Below are positions 7,193 through 14,770 of a stretch of DNA of 16,443 nucleotides, piece after piece. Below the pieces are notes generated by a model that was not told where the DNA came from, did not search any database, and saw only the letters and a program-made list of their open reading frames with translations. The DNA is from Klebsiella pneumoniae (GTDB taxonomy: Bacteria > Pseudomonadota > Gammaproteobacteria > Ga0077536). The stretch spans positions 1 to 16,443 of the forward strand of contig CAMCBY010000030.1 in NCBI GenBank assembly GCA_945873015.1, given 5' to 3'. The stretch's first letter is position 1; every line of letters begins with the position of its first letter. A program made the position numbers and the translations under genes.

Positions 7193-8173
7193 GTGAGCGA
7201 GGCGGCGCCGCGCGTCAGCGTGATCATCCGTTGCTGCAACGAAGAGCAGCACATCGGTCGGCTGTTGTCGGGCATCCTCGAACAGACCTTGCGCGAGGTT
7301 GAGATCATCGTGGTTGATTCAGGTTCGACCGACGCGACCCTGGCGATTGCCTCGCGTTATCCGGTCCACATTCGACATATCGCGCGTGAAGATTTTTCTT
7401 TCGGGCGCTCGCTCAATGTCGGCTGCGCAGCAGCGCGCGGCGAGTTCCTGGTAATGGCGAGTGCGCACGTTTATCCCATCTACCGCGACTGGCTCGAAAA
7501 ACTCATCGCGCCGTTCAGCGACCAGAACGTGGCGGTGGTGTTCGGCCAGCAGCGCGGTGATGAGCGCACCAAATTCGCCGAACAACAGATTTTCGAGAAG
7601 CTCTATCCGGCCGGTCCCGCGCAGGTCATAAAAGGGTATTTCTGTAATAACGCCAATGCCGCCGTGCGTCGCGCCCTGTGGCAGGAGTTGCCCTATGACG
7701 AGGCGCTTACCGGGCTCGAAGACCTCGCCTGGGCCAAAGCGGTTGGTCAGCGCGGTTTTTGTGTCGCCTACCAGGGTGAAGCCGGCGTCATTCACGTGCA
7801 TGACGAAAGCTGGCGGCAGGTCTTGAACCGCTATCGGCGCGAAGCCATCGCCTTGAAGAGGATTGCGCCGGAGGAACATTTCGGCCTCAGCGACTTTGTG
7901 CGGTGTTTCACCAGCAATGTGCTGTCGGACCTGCGCCACGCGCAGCGCGACGCCAGACTGCGCGCAGTGTGGCCTGGCGTCTTGCAGTTTCGATTCATGC
8001 AGTTCTGGGGCACCTACCGCGGTTTTGCCAGTGGCGCTGCCATCCCCGACAATCTCAAACAGACTTTCTATTACCCCAAGGGTTGGGATCATGAAGCGGA
8101 ACTATCAGGCAGTGAACAACGCGCGGCGATGCGTATTCCCTATGCCGCTCTGGGCGACGAGGACGAGCGCTGA
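7193..8173 (+). CDS. GT2-family glycosyltransferase
   Basis: This is a roughly 326-residue GT-A fold glycosyltransferase. The N-terminal strand SVIIRCCNEE and the nucleotide-binding VVDSGSTD (about 40-47) are typical of family 2. Where most family members have the metal-binding DxD after a hydrophobic strand, this protein has FLVMASAHVYP, as in a recognised subset with SAH. The acceptor-side acid motif is GLEDLAWA near 174-181, followed by IHVHDE. No transmembrane segments are obvious, so it should act at the cytoplasmic face. Two tandem GTG codons (7190 and 7193) could start it. It begins 12-15 nt after the MptE-like gene. Donor and linkage are unknown. Confidence 0.85.
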   Translation: MSEAAPRVSVIIRCCNEEQHIGRLLSGILEQTLREVEIIVVDSGSTDATLAIASRYPVHIRHIAREDFSFGRSLNVGCAAARGEFLVMASAHVYPIYRDWLEKLIAPFSDQNVAVVFGQQRGDERTKFAEQQIFEKLYPAGPAQVIKGYFCNNANAAVRRALWQELPYDEALTGLEDLAWAKAVGQRGFCVAYQGEAGVIHVHDESWRQVLNRYRREAIALKRIAPEEHFGLSDFVRCFTSNVLSDLRHAQRDARLRAVWPGVLQFRFMQFWGTYRGFASGAAIPDNLKQTFYYPKGWDHEAELSGSEQRAAMRIPYAALGDEDER

Positions 8174-8206
8174 GACGCGGCATGGTTCGCGCCCGACGCG
8201 ACGCCC

Positions 8207-8887
8207 ATGACGATGCGCAAACTGGTGGCGCTGTTGCCGATGAAGGCGCACAGCGAGCGCGTGCCGGGCAAGAACTTCCGCATCCTGGGGGACAAGCCCT
8301 TGTATGCGTGGATGCTCGATACCCTGCTCGCTATCGACGACATTGCGACGGTCGTCATCAACACCGATGCGACCAGCGAACTTCGCGATGACCCCCGTCT
8401 GCGTCAGCCACGGGTGCTGTTGCGCGGGCGTAGCGCGGAGTTGTGTGGCGATTTTGTCAGCATGAATCGCATCATCGCCGACGACATCGCGGCGGTGCCG
8501 GCCGACAGTTATCTCATGACCCATGTGACCAATCCGTTCCTGTCGGTGGCCACCATCCGCGCGGCCGTGGCGGCCTACGATGAGGGTCTTGCGGACGACA
8601 AAGTGGATTCGCTGTTCACCGTCACGCGTCATCAGACGCGTTTTTACCGTGCCGATGGCAGCGCCATCAATCATGATCCGGCGAATCTGCTGCGCACCCA
8701 GGACCTCGAACCGTGGTTCGAGGAGAACTCCTGCATGTATCTGTTCAGCGCAGCGAGCTTCGCCCGCACCGAGGCGCGTATCGGTGAACACCCGATACTG
8801 TTCCCCATTCCGAAACGCGAAGCGGTGGATATTGACGACCAGGACGACTGGAATGTCGCGGCGCAGCTTGCCGCCGGCATGGCTTGA
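8207..8887 (+). CDS. NeuA-like CMP-sugar synthetase (acylneuraminate cytidylyltransferase family)
   Basis: This 226-residue enzyme should join CTP and an acidic sugar to give the CMP-sugar and pyrophosphate. The N-terminal CTP-binding loop reads LLPMKAHSERVPGKN, with Arg18 and Lys22 in the conserved positions. THVTNPFLS (105-113) corresponds to the substrate/base contact block, and DIDDQDDW (208-215) gives the Asp pair Asp208/Asp210 that binds metal in this family. The substitution of MKAHSERVPGKN for the classical ARSGSKG-type loop marks a divergent branch, and NeuB is not in the window, so the sugar acid is open. It starts 33 nt after the GT2 gene without a clear ribosome-binding site; Met3 is an alternative start. 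Confidence 0.8.
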   Translation: MTMRKLVALLPMKAHSERVPGKNFRILGDKPLYAWMLDTLLAIDDIATVVINTDATSELRDDPRLRQPRVLLRGRSAELCGDFVSMNRIIADDIAAVPADSYLMTHVTNPFLSVATIRAAVAAYDEGLADDKVDSLFTVTRHQTRFYRADGSAINHDPANLLRTQDLEPWFEENSCMYLFSAASFARTEARIGEHPILFPIPKREAVDIDDQDDWNVAAQLAAGMA

Positions 8888-8899
8888 GGAGAGTTCAAG

Positions 8900-9850
8900 G
8901 TGAGCAAATACAAAGTGCTGGTCAGTTGTCCACCGATGCTCGGCATGCTGGCGGAATTTCAGGATGACTTCAGCGCACGCGACATGTATGCCCTCGCACC
9001 GCAACTGGTGCAGGTGCTGAGCGAGGACGAATTGATTGCGCTGTTGCCGGATTGTGATGGCTGGATAATCGGAGACGATCCGGCCAGTCGCGCGGTATTA
9101 AAAGCGGGTGTGGACGGGCGTTTGAAAGCGACCGTCAAATGGGGCATAGGTATAGACAACATCGACGTCGCGGCGACCCGCGAGTTCGGTCTTGGTTTTA
9201 TCAATACACCCGATATGTTCGGTGAAGAAGTGGCCGACTACGCGATGGCCTACGTGACCGGGCTCGCGCGCCAGATGTTCGTGGTCAACGCGGGCGTGCG
9301 TGCTGGCGCGTGGCCGAAACCAGCCGGCATGTCTTTGCAGGGCAAGACCGTGGGACTGGTTGGTTATGGCAGCATCGGACGCGCCACCGCCCGGCGCCTC
9401 GCGGTGGCAGGCCTGACTATTCAGGTGTACGACCCGGGCAGTGCGGCGGCGAGTGCGGCGCGCGATGATGGCCACAGCCTGCAGCAGTGGCCCGAAGGCG
9501 TGGAACAGTGCGACTTCCTGGTGTTTACCTGTGCGCTGACCCGCAGTAACCGACATATGTTCAACGCTGAAGTGCTGGCGAAATGCCGGCCGGGCTTGCG
9601 CCTGGTGAATGTGGCGCGTGGGCCGCTGGTGGATACCGACGCGCTGTGCAGTGGTCTCGCTGATGGACGCATTCATAGCGCGGCCCTCGACGTATTCGAG
9701 ACCGAACCTCTGGGCCCCGACCATACGCTGCGCAGCTTCGAGTCGGCGGTGTTCGGTTCGCATAACGCGTCCAACACGGTCGAAGCGGTGCGTCGCACCA
9801 GTCGTAAGGCGATAGCTGAGCTCGCGCGTCTGCTGGACGCGAGGTCATGA
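8900..9850 (+). CDS. SerA-like D-2-hydroxyacid dehydrogenase
   Basis: This 316-residue protein belongs to the D-isomer-specific 2-hydroxyacid dehydrogenases. The NAD site is GYGSIG (155-160), with Asp178 ending the second strand, which favours NAD over NADP. The catalytic trio is complete: Arg240 (NVARGPLVD), Glu269 (DVFETEP) and His288 (FGSHNASNT). The ACT regulatory domain of E. coli SerA is missing. Context suggests oxidation or reduction of a 2-hydroxy/2-keto acid that feeds the neighbouring CMP-transfer step rather than serine synthesis. The GTG start is supported by AGGAGA at 8887-8892, 7 nt upstream and overlapping the preceding stop. It overlaps the SDR gene by 4 nt (ATGA). Confidence 0.85.
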   Translation: MSKYKVLVSCPPMLGMLAEFQDDFSARDMYALAPQLVQVLSEDELIALLPDCDGWIIGDDPASRAVLKAGVDGRLKATVKWGIGIDNIDVAATREFGLGFINTPDMFGEEVADYAMAYVTGLARQMFVVNAGVRAGAWPKPAGMSLQGKTVGLVGYGSIGRATARRLAVAGLTIQVYDPGSAAASAARDDGHSLQQWPEGVEQCDFLVFTCALTRSNRHMFNAEVLAKCRPGLRLVNVARGPLVDTDALCSGLADGRIHSAALDVFETEPLGPDHTLRSFESAVFGSHNASNTVEAVRRTSRKAIAELARLLDARS

Positions 9851-10596
9851 GTATGTCGCCCGCTGCGGTATTGATCACCGGTGCAGGGGGCGGCATCGGC
9901 GTCGCGCTGTGTCTGGCGTTTCGGGCGGCGGGTTATCGTGTCATCGCCACGGACGGCACGCGTCGCGACTGTGAGTGCGACGGGTTTGTTGTACTCGACC
10001 TTGCCCAACTGGTGAATGACGACACAGTGCGCGAAGCGTTCCGCGTCGAGGTTGAGGCGGCGCTGCTTGGTGTGCCGTTGCGGGTCATCGTCAATAACGC
10101 GGCGGTACAGACGCTCGGTGATAGTGCCGCGCTAGCGTTGCCGGCGTTTCGGCATAGTCTCGATGTCAATGTGCTGGCGCCGTTTGCGTTGGTGGCAAGC
10201 TTTCTCGACAGCCTGAGTGCCCAGCAAGGCGTGGTTATCAATATTGGCAGCGTGCATGCGCAGCTCACCAAACCCGGTTTTCTGGCCTATGCGGTCAGCA
10301 AGGCGGCGCTGGCTGGATTGACCAGGTCGCTGGCGCTCGATCTGGCGCCGCGCGGTGTGCGTGTCAACGAAATCCGACCAGGCGCGACCGCCACGCCGAT
10401 GCTGCTCGCGGGGTTTGCTGACGATGCCGAGGCGTTGGCCGAGGTGGCCGGCATGCAACCGCTCGGCAGGTTGGCGGCGCCGGCAGAGATTGCGGCGATG
10501 GCGGTATTTCTTGCTTCGCGCGACGCGGCTTTTATCACCGGCACCGCAGTGCAGGTTGATGGCGGCATCGCCGCCAGATTACACGACCCGCTCTGA
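9847..10596 (+). CDS. Classical SDR-family oxidoreductase
   Basis: This is a 249-residue classical short-chain dehydrogenase. It has TGAGGGIG at 11-18, Asp36 for NAD binding, NNAA at 83-86 and the catalytic residues Ser135 (NIGSVH), Tyr148 and Lys152 (YAVSK). The C-terminal FITGTAVQVDGG is the usual family ending. It resembles the FabG/PtmA-like reductases seen in sugar and nonulosonate clusters, but the substrate is unknown. It is the last gene of the plus operon, translationally coupled to the SerA-like gene through ATGA, and its stop faces the stop of a minus-strand glycosyltransferase 18 nt away. Confidence 0.88.
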   Translation: MSMSPAAVLITGAGGGIGVALCLAFRAAGYRVIATDGTRRDCECDGFVVLDLAQLVNDDTVREAFRVEVEAALLGVPLRVIVNNAAVQTLGDSAALALPAFRHSLDVNVLAPFALVASFLDSLSAQQGVVINIGSVHAQLTKPGFLAYAVSKAALAGLTRSLALDLAPRGVRVNEIRPGATATPMLLAGFADDAEALAEVAGMQPLGRLAAPAEIAAMAVFLASRDAAFITGTAVQVDGGIAARLHDPL

Positions 10597-10614
10597 CCGA
10601 CAGCCCACCCGCTC

Positions 10615-11745
10615 TCAACTCAAGAACAGGCGCGCAACCCGGTATCTATCAACCCACGGTGCTCGGCCATCGCGCATGAGATGCGTGATGACGGCGCGCG
10701 CGTGCGGGCGTGTGGCCTCGATGCCGCTGGCACTCAGCACCGCGCGTAATCTTGTGAACGCCTGACCGGCCTCGGGGTCGCGCGCGGCGCAACGCTCCGC
10801 GGCAGTCAGCAGTTTGAGCAGATAGTAGTCACGCAGCACCACGCGCGCGTCGCTGGCTCTTGGTGATTGGGGTGGCGGCCAGTCGGCGATGTGATGGAGC
10901 AACCGCATAAGCCGTTCGTAGTCGCAATCGCCCGGCCCCGGCAGTCGCGCCAAGGTGACATAGGCGCCGGCCACGACCGCCAGCAGCGCGCAGATCTCAT
11001 CAGCAATACAGCCAAAGCGCCGTTGCAGGAAAGCTTCGAACAGGCGCTCGTGCAGCAGCACATCGTGGTGCCACTGTTTGCCGTGGTCGGCCGACATGCT
11101 GTCCTTGTGTTTGCGGTAATAGACAAGTCCGGCCGGACTGTAGAGCGGCTCGTGTCCGGCAGCCAGTGCGCGTAACCAGTAGTCGTAGTCTTCACATGCA
11201 CGCAAGCTGGTGTCGAACCAGCCGACCGCGTCGGCTACTTCTCGGTGCAGCAGCCAGGCATGAGGCGGCGCAATATTAAAATGCAGGAGGCGCAGGGCGA
11301 GGTCGCTGCTCGGCAATAACCATGGTGCGCCGCCGGTGGTCTGGCCGGCCGCGTCGGTGGTGTAAAACTGCCGGGTGCGACACACGCTCAAGCCGCGGGC
11401 GCGGTGCGCGCGCAGAAACTTGAGACGGGCGGCGAGGCTGGCGGGCGCCAGCAGGTCGTCAGCATCGAGAAACAGCACATACTCGCCGCTGCTGTGCTTG
11501 AGACCGGTATTACGCGCTGCCGACAGTCCCTGATTGGACTGATGGATATAACGCACGCCGGGCGTGGCGGCAACGACGGCGGCAGTGTGATCTTTCGAAC
11601 CATCATCCACCACCAGCACTTCGAGGTCGACCTCGCTCTGGCTCTGTACGCTGTGCAGGCAGGCGCCGAGAAAATGGGCGTAATTGTAGGCCGGGATGAT
11701 GACCGACAGGCGGCTGCGCACGCCGGCACCGAGCCCGATGCTCAT
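10615..11745 (-). CDS. GT2-family glycosyltransferase with LDADD motif
   Basis: This 376-residue protein starts with a standard GT-A domain: LSVIIPAYNYA, VVDDGSKD (45-52), the metal-binding FLDADD (92-97) and CEDYDYW (184-190), which holds the likely catalytic acids. Residues beyond about 220 form a helical C-terminal part without a recognised domain. It should add a sugar from a nucleotide donor to a lipid-linked or protein-linked acceptor at the cytoplasmic membrane face. It is the last gene of the glf operon, starting 25 nt after the ABC transporter stop. Donor specificity is unknown; galactofuranose from the neighbouring mutase is a possibility but not shown by the sequence. Confidence 0.88.
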   Translation of the reverse strand: MSIGLGAGVRSRLSVIIPAYNYAHFLGACLHSVQSQSEVDLEVLVVDDGSKDHTAAVVAATPGVRYIHQSNQGLSAARNTGLKHSSGEYVLFLDADDLLAPASLAARLKFLRAHRARGLSVCRTRQFYTTDAAGQTTGGAPWLLPSSDLALRLLHFNIAPPHAWLLHREVADAVGWFDTSLRACEDYDYWLRALAAGHEPLYSPAGLVYYRKHKDSMSADHGKQWHHDVLLHERLFEAFLQRRFGCIADEICALLAVVAGAYVTLARLPGPGDCDYERLMRLLHHIADWPPPQSPRASDARVVLRDYYLLKLLTAAERCAARDPEAGQAFTRLRAVLSASGIEATRPHARAVITHLMRDGRAPWVDRYRVARLFLS

Positions 11746-11770
11746 GGCGGCGCACCCGCTTTGGCTCGGC

Positions 11771-13561
11771 TCATACGTTGGTCATTTCTCGGAACGCGGG
11801 ATGATGTTCCCGCAACTCATCGTAGGTGCCGATGGCGTCGATGGTGCCGTTGTTGAGGAACACGATGCGGTCGCAGCGTCTGACTGTGGTCAGGCGGTGG
11901 GCCACCATAACAATGGTGCGATTGCCTTTTAAGGTCGCCACTGCGTCGATGACCGCCGCCTCGGTAGTATTGTCCAAGGCCGAGGTTGCTTCGTCCATGA
12001 TGAGAATGTCGGGGTTGTGATACAGCGCGCGCGCGATGGCGATACGTTGACGTTCACCACCCGAGAGGCGAATGCCACGTTCGCCGATCTCAGTGTCGAG
12101 GCCTTGCGGCAAACGCGCGAGCAGGGCGGCGAGTTCGGCCGCCGCGGCGGCGCGCGCGACATCGGCGTGTGCCACGTGCGACGGCTCAATCCCGAGCGCG
12201 ATGTTTTCGGTCAGACTGCCGTCGACCAGGAACAGGGCCTGGGGGACATAACCTAGATTGGCCTGCCAGGCGGGTAGCGCGGCGCGGATGTCCTGACCAT
12301 CGACCAGAATCTGGCCATCGGATGGTTCCAATACACCAAGGATCAAATCGATAAGCGTGGACTTGCCGGCGCCGCTGGTGCCGACGATGCCAATTGCTTC
12401 ACCGTGAGCGATGCGCAGATTGACCTCACGCAAACTGTCCTGTGCTGCGCCGGGATAACGATAAGACAGACCCTTGAGTTCGATGTGTGAGCGAAACGGC
12501 AAGGGTGCAGCCGTGTGCGGCGTAGTGTTGATCAGCGGTTCGAGGGTGCTTAAACCGTCATGCACGATGTCCAGCGAAGCGGCGTTGTGGCGCACTTCCG
12601 TAAAACAATCCATGAGTCCACGCACTGCGCCCTTCATGCGCGTCAGGGCAACCGCAAATACACTCAGGGTGGCGATGATTTCCTGGTTGTCGCTGCCGAG
12701 ATGAAACAGCATCAAGGTCACGCCGATGAGGCCGAAGATGCCGGTTAATTCAATCAACTGCGGTATCGCGCGCTGGATGATCTGCATGGTGCGCTGAATG
12801 CGGAAGACATTGCTCAGCGCGTCGCGCAGTCGCCCGAGAAAATGTTCGGTGCGGCCGAGCACGACGATTTCTTTGACCCCACCGAGCCCCTCGGTCACGC
12901 TGCGAATCACGGCACCGCGATAGTCCTGCGCATCGACGCCGAGACGGCGTACGCGATTCTGCAAGAGCGTCGCGATGCCGATGCCGATGCCGAGGAAACC
13001 GCCGAGCCACGCGAGCACGCGCAGATCGAGGATTGCGACTAACACCGCGCTGATACCGAGCAGGATAAAACCGTTACTGATGAATTCGACCATCGGCATC
13101 AGCACGCGCACCGCGAGCTGCTGAGATTCCTGATTGATATTGCGCTGCAGCTCCGAAGAATTGTTGCGCAGATGAAAGACAAAAGGTGCGCGTAGATAGG
13201 CGGCAAACAGCCGCGTGCCGAGTTTGAGTGCACGGGTCTGGGCGAAGCGCGCCTTCCAATAGGCGAGAAATACGACGTAGCCGGTCTTCAGTCCGTACAA
13301 CACAAACATCGCCACGCCGCCCCACACCAACAGGTGCTCGCGACTCAGCCAGGCGCGGCCGGCGGGGGAGAGCATGTCGCGCAGCAAGGGGTTGTCGATG
13401 ATTTTGTCGGGATAGGCGAGCACCGTGATGTACAGCGGCACGACGGCCACCCCGGCCATTTCGAGCAGTGCCTCCAGCATCATGAGCACGACCAGCAGCA
13501 CCAGGCTGCGCCGCTCGGCGCCACTCAGCAAATCGATAAGTTTGGTCAGGCTATGCCACAT
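11771..13561 (-). CDS. PglK-like ABC transporter/flippase (fused membrane and ATPase domains)
   Basis: This 596-residue half-transporter has a membrane domain (about 1-345) and an ATPase domain (about 358-596). The ATPase motifs are complete: Walker A GTSGAGKST (394-402), Q-loop Gln441, signature LSGGERQ (499-505), Walker B LIMDE with catalytic Glu524, and H-loop His555. The N-terminal region (ERRSL followed by a helix with EALLEMAGVAVVPLY) resembles PglK and other lipid-linked oligosaccharide flippases more than drug exporters. It would work as a homodimer in the inner membrane, flipping the finished lipid-linked glycan to the periplasm. It lies between the GT4 and GT2 genes in the same operon, 47 nt after the GT4 stop. 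No good ribosome-binding site precedes the ATG. Confidence 0.87.
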   Translation of the reverse strand: MWHSLTKLIDLLSGAERRSLVLLVVLMMLEALLEMAGVAVVPLYITVLAYPDKIIDNPLLRDMLSPAGRAWLSREHLLVWGGVAMFVLYGLKTGYVVFLAYWKARFAQTRALKLGTRLFAAYLRAPFVFHLRNNSSELQRNINQESQQLAVRVLMPMVEFISNGFILLGISAVLVAILDLRVLAWLGGFLGIGIGIATLLQNRVRRLGVDAQDYRGAVIRSVTEGLGGVKEIVVLGRTEHFLGRLRDALSNVFRIQRTMQIIQRAIPQLIELTGIFGLIGVTLMLFHLGSDNQEIIATLSVFAVALTRMKGAVRGLMDCFTEVRHNAASLDIVHDGLSTLEPLINTTPHTAAPLPFRSHIELKGLSYRYPGAAQDSLREVNLRIAHGEAIGIVGTSGAGKSTLIDLILGVLEPSDGQILVDGQDIRAALPAWQANLGYVPQALFLVDGSLTENIALGIEPSHVAHADVARAAAAAELAALLARLPQGLDTEIGERGIRLSGGERQRIAIARALYHNPDILIMDEATSALDNTTEAAVIDAVATLKGNRTIVMVAHRLTTVRRCDRIVFLNNGTIDAIGTYDELREHHPAFREMTNV

Positions 13562-13608
13562 GTTTTATTGTCGCAGGACTGACCACGGGTTGGCACAAGG
13601 CGCCCGCA

Positions 13609-14733
13609 TCAGCGCGGCCCCGATGCGACCACATTGCGCAGTACGGACTCGAGGTGCGCGGCCTGCGCGGCCCAGTCCGGCGGTCGCACGAGACTCGGGG
13701 TGGGGGCGGCCAGCTGGGAAGTCAGGCAGCGGCGCAGACTCTCGCTGTCGTCCACCTCGAAAAGACTGTTGGCTTGTGCGGCCAGCAGATGGCCGAGGGC
13801 GCCGACCCGTGCTGCTACCACGGGGGTGCGGCAGGCAATGATCTCATAGGCCTTCTGGGGGAAGGCGTAGCGGCCGAACGCCGTGTCGCGCATGCAGATC
13901 ACCGCCACATCGAGCGCACAGAACAAATCTGGAATGCTGGCATGGGGCAGTTCGCCCAGATGAATCACGCGCGCTGCCTTGGGCAAAGGTTCGGCGCCGT
14001 GACGCGGCCCGGCCAGCACCAGATAGAGGCCATCGTCATCGCTCTGCATACGTTCGTAGGCGCGGTACAAGGTCGCAATGCCGCGCGATGCATCCAGCGC
14101 GCCGGCTGTGCCGATCAGACGTGCATTGGCCGGCAGGCCGAGACGTGCCCGACTGTCGGCGCGATCGCGCGGATGAAACATGTCGTGGTTGATGGTGCTT
14201 TCCAGGGTGCTGACCCGCGCGGGCTCGGAATAGAGCGAGGCCACCATTTCACGCAGCGGCTCGCTGACACAGGTAAGGGCATCGGCATCGCGCAGCGCGC
14301 GGCGATAGGCACTGGTCAAGCCAGGCAGACGGGACAGGCCGAAACTTTCGTAGTTGTCGAACAGATCGAGCGTATAGGGCAGGCCGGCGCGCCGCGCAAA
14401 ATGCCGCGCCATGACCACATGCAGACTGTCGGAACCACCAATGATGACGTCCGGGCGAAACTGGGCAAGAGCGGTCGCTACCATGCGCCGGTAGCGCAGC
14501 AGTCCGCCGAACAAGGTGGCGCCGAGATCGCACGACTGCCACTGCAGGCGGCCCGCGCCAAGTTCGTCAACCGCGTCGAAGGATGGCGCCTGACCACGAT
14601 AGTTCAGACACATGCCCAGCACCTCGTGCCCGCGCAGTGCGAGTTGGCGGGGTAATTCGTAGAGCCGCGCGTAGCGGTCGACGATCACGTCCTTGCGCAT
14701 GTAGCGACGTTTGAACAGGCACATGACGCGCAT
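13609..14733 (-). CDS. GT4-like (GT-B fold) glycosyltransferase
   Basis: This 374-residue protein has a GT-B fold. The N-terminal acceptor domain runs to about 185 (MRVMCLFKRR, RPDVIIGGSDSLHVV, LDLFDNYES, CVSEP). The C-terminal donor domain begins at LIGTAGALDASRG (206-218), and the family 1/4 donor-binding stretch is FPQKAYEIIACRTPVVAARVG (291-311), with Glu297 in the usual second-Glu region. The start at ATG 14733 was chosen from the conserved N-terminal strand; 74 further open codons upstream overlap glf and look spurious. Spacing to glf is 37 nt. It likely adds a sugar to a membrane glycolipid; the donor is unknown. Confidence 0.85.
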   Translation of the reverse strand: MRVMCLFKRRYMRKDVIVDRYARLYELPRQLALRGHEVLGMCLNYRGQAPSFDAVDELGAGRLQWQSCDLGATLFGGLLRYRRMVATALAQFRPDVIIGGSDSLHVVMARHFARRAGLPYTLDLFDNYESFGLSRLPGLTSAYRRALRDADALTCVSEPLREMVASLYSEPARVSTLESTINHDMFHPRDRADSRARLGLPANARLIGTAGALDASRGIATLYRAYERMQSDDDGLYLVLAGPRHGAEPLPKAARVIHLGELPHASIPDLFCALDVAVICMRDTAFGRYAFPQKAYEIIACRTPVVAARVGALGHLLAAQANSLFEVDDSESLRRCLTSQLAAPTPSLVRPPDWAAQAAHLESVLRNVVASGPR

Positions 14734-14770
14734 GCCGGAGGATGCGGCGCGCCCGCTAGTGGGCGCGCGT

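Noticed and set aside
13654..14655. Long open frame (333 codons) on the plus strand
   Set aside because: It is antisense to the GT4 gene; long shadow frames are expected in GC-rich DNA and the product shows no recognisable domain.
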